Part shown: positions 63,388 to 64,000 of the stretch, one piece after another
Layout of the letters: the number at the start of each line of letters is the position of its first letter
Position numbering within the stretch: the first letter of the stretch is position 1
Assembly: GCA_001874255.1 (NCBI GenBank)
Contig: MPDC01000023.1
Span: forward strand, 1 to 64,000
Source of the DNA: Alphaproteobacteria bacterium MedPE-SWcel
Lineage (GTDB): Bacteria; Pseudomonadota; Alphaproteobacteria; Rhodobacterales; Rhodobacteraceae
Length of the DNA: 64,000 nucleotides
Direction of reading: 5' to 3'
Made by a program: the position numbers and the translations under genes
The notes under the pieces: generated by a model
Databases searched by the model: none
What the model was told of the DNA's origin: nothing
The model's input: the letters and a program-made list of their open reading frames with translations, nothing else

Positions 63388-64000
63388 ATGGCTCAAACAA
63401 CATCGATGGAGGAATTCGAAGCCCTCCTGCAAGAAAGCTTCGAAATGGACACCCCCGAAGAGGGTTCCGTAGTTAAAGGCAAGATCATCGCCATCGAGGC
63501 GGGTCAGGCCATCATCGACGTCGGCTACAAAATGGAAGGCCGCGTTGAGCTCAAAGAATTCGCAAATCCTGGTGAAGCGGCTGAAGTCTCCGTCGGTGAC
63601 GAAGTCGAAGTCTACCTGCGCGCGGCTGAAAACGCCCGTGGCGAAGCTGTCATCTCTCGCGAGATGGCGCGCCGCGAAGAAGCCTGGGACCGCCTGGAAA
63701 AAGCCTACGCAGACGATCAGCGCGTCGAAGGCGCGATCTTCGGCCGCGTCAAAGGTGGCTTCACGGTCGACCTCGGCGGCGCCGTGGCCTTCTTGCCCGG
63801 CTCGCAGGTTGACGTCCGCCCCGTGCGCGACGCAGGCCCGCTGATGGGTCTGAAGCAGCCGTTCCAGATCCTGAAGATGGACCGTCGTCGTGGCAACATC
63901 GTTGTGTCCCGCCGTGCGATCCTCGAAGAGTCCCGCGCCGAGCAGCGTGCCGAAGTCATCGGCAATCTGACCGAAGGCCAGGCCGTCGAGGGTGTGGTCA
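63388..64000 (+). CDS. rpsA: 30S ribosomal protein S1, N-terminal part (runs off window)
   Basis: The first 204 residues of S1. The start MAQTTSMEEFEALLQESFEM and two S1 RNA-binding repeats (GSVVKGKIIAIEAGQAIIDV and VEGAIFGRVKGGFTVDLGG) are clear. It binds mRNA on the 30S subunit. AAAGGAAA lies 12 bases before the ATG. The gene is cut by the window end. Confidence 0.97.
   Translation, partial: MAQTTSMEEFEALLQESFEMDTPEEGSVVKGKIIAIEAGQAIIDVGYKMEGRVELKEFANPGEAAEVSVGDEVEVYLRAAENARGEAVISREMARREEAWDRLEKAYADDQRVEGAIFGRVKGGFTVDLGGAVAFLPGSQVDVRPVRDAGPLMGLKQPFQILKMDRRRGNIVVSRRAILEESRAEQRAEVIGNLTEGQAVEGVV

Noticed and set aside
1-64000. CRISPR array, prophage or known defence system
   Set aside because: No regularly spaced 25-40 base repeats with unique spacers, no phage structural genes and no defence-system signature proteins were seen. 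The tandem arrays have 11-13 bp units and no spacers.

Overview
The window reads as chromosomal DNA of a GC-rich alphaproteobacterium of the Rhodobacteraceae (Roseobacter group). The support is gene order and family features: rpmH-rnpA-yidD-ttcA-yidC-engB-argB, phoH-ybeY-corC-lnt-metK-trmB, aroA-cmk-rpsA, a bztABCD amino-acid transporter, an ATP12-family chaperone, and a SAM/SAH riboswitch in front of metK (a class known mainly from Rhodobacterales).

Positions 1-17 kb look accessory. They begin inside an IS3-type element, then carry a lone LacI regulator, a GntR regulator with an isocitrate-lyase-superfamily enzyme, an iron-type alcohol dehydrogenase, and a patch of broken mobile DNA (serine recombinase remnant plus two IS3 fragments). 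A long plus-strand operon (6.7-16.9 kb) follows: a PotFGHI-like ABC importer, a TrzA/MtaD-like amidohydrolase, an M20 peptidase, a nucleoside hydrolase, a phosphoribosyltransferase and an adenine-deaminase-like enzyme. The gene set points to uptake and stepwise dismantling of a modified or amino-acid-conjugated purine nucleoside. This is an inference and the substrate is unknown.

Positions 17-35.6 kb hold a PAS-PAS-GGDEF-EAL protein, PhnA, an NAD-dependent epimerase, a YitT membrane protein, aroG behind what looks like a transcription attenuator with an aromatic-rich leader peptide, an HtrA protease, RarA, a multicopper oxidase, CrcB, an RluC-type pseudouridine synthase, a HAD phosphatase, an ATP12 chaperone and bztABCD with its terminator.

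Positions 35.7-51.4 kb hold mainly minus-strand housekeeping genes (SixA-like phosphatase, argB, engB, yidC, ttcA, yidD, rnpA, rpmH), an EAL protein with a degenerate GGDEF site, and a plus-strand set of TVP38 membrane protein, flavin disulfide reductase and histidine kinase. A tRNA-Arg(ACG) follows.

Positions 51.4-64 kb are core: phoH to metK, trmB, aroA, cmk, a nitroreductase and the start of rpsA. The 5' regions of trmB, cmk and rpsA each carry a degenerate short tandem array with an 11-12 bp period, and a 13 bp array lies before the iron alcohol dehydrogenase. The most interesting items are the purine-conjugate operon, the aroG leader attenuator, the tandem arrays, and a terminator-like repeat present twice.
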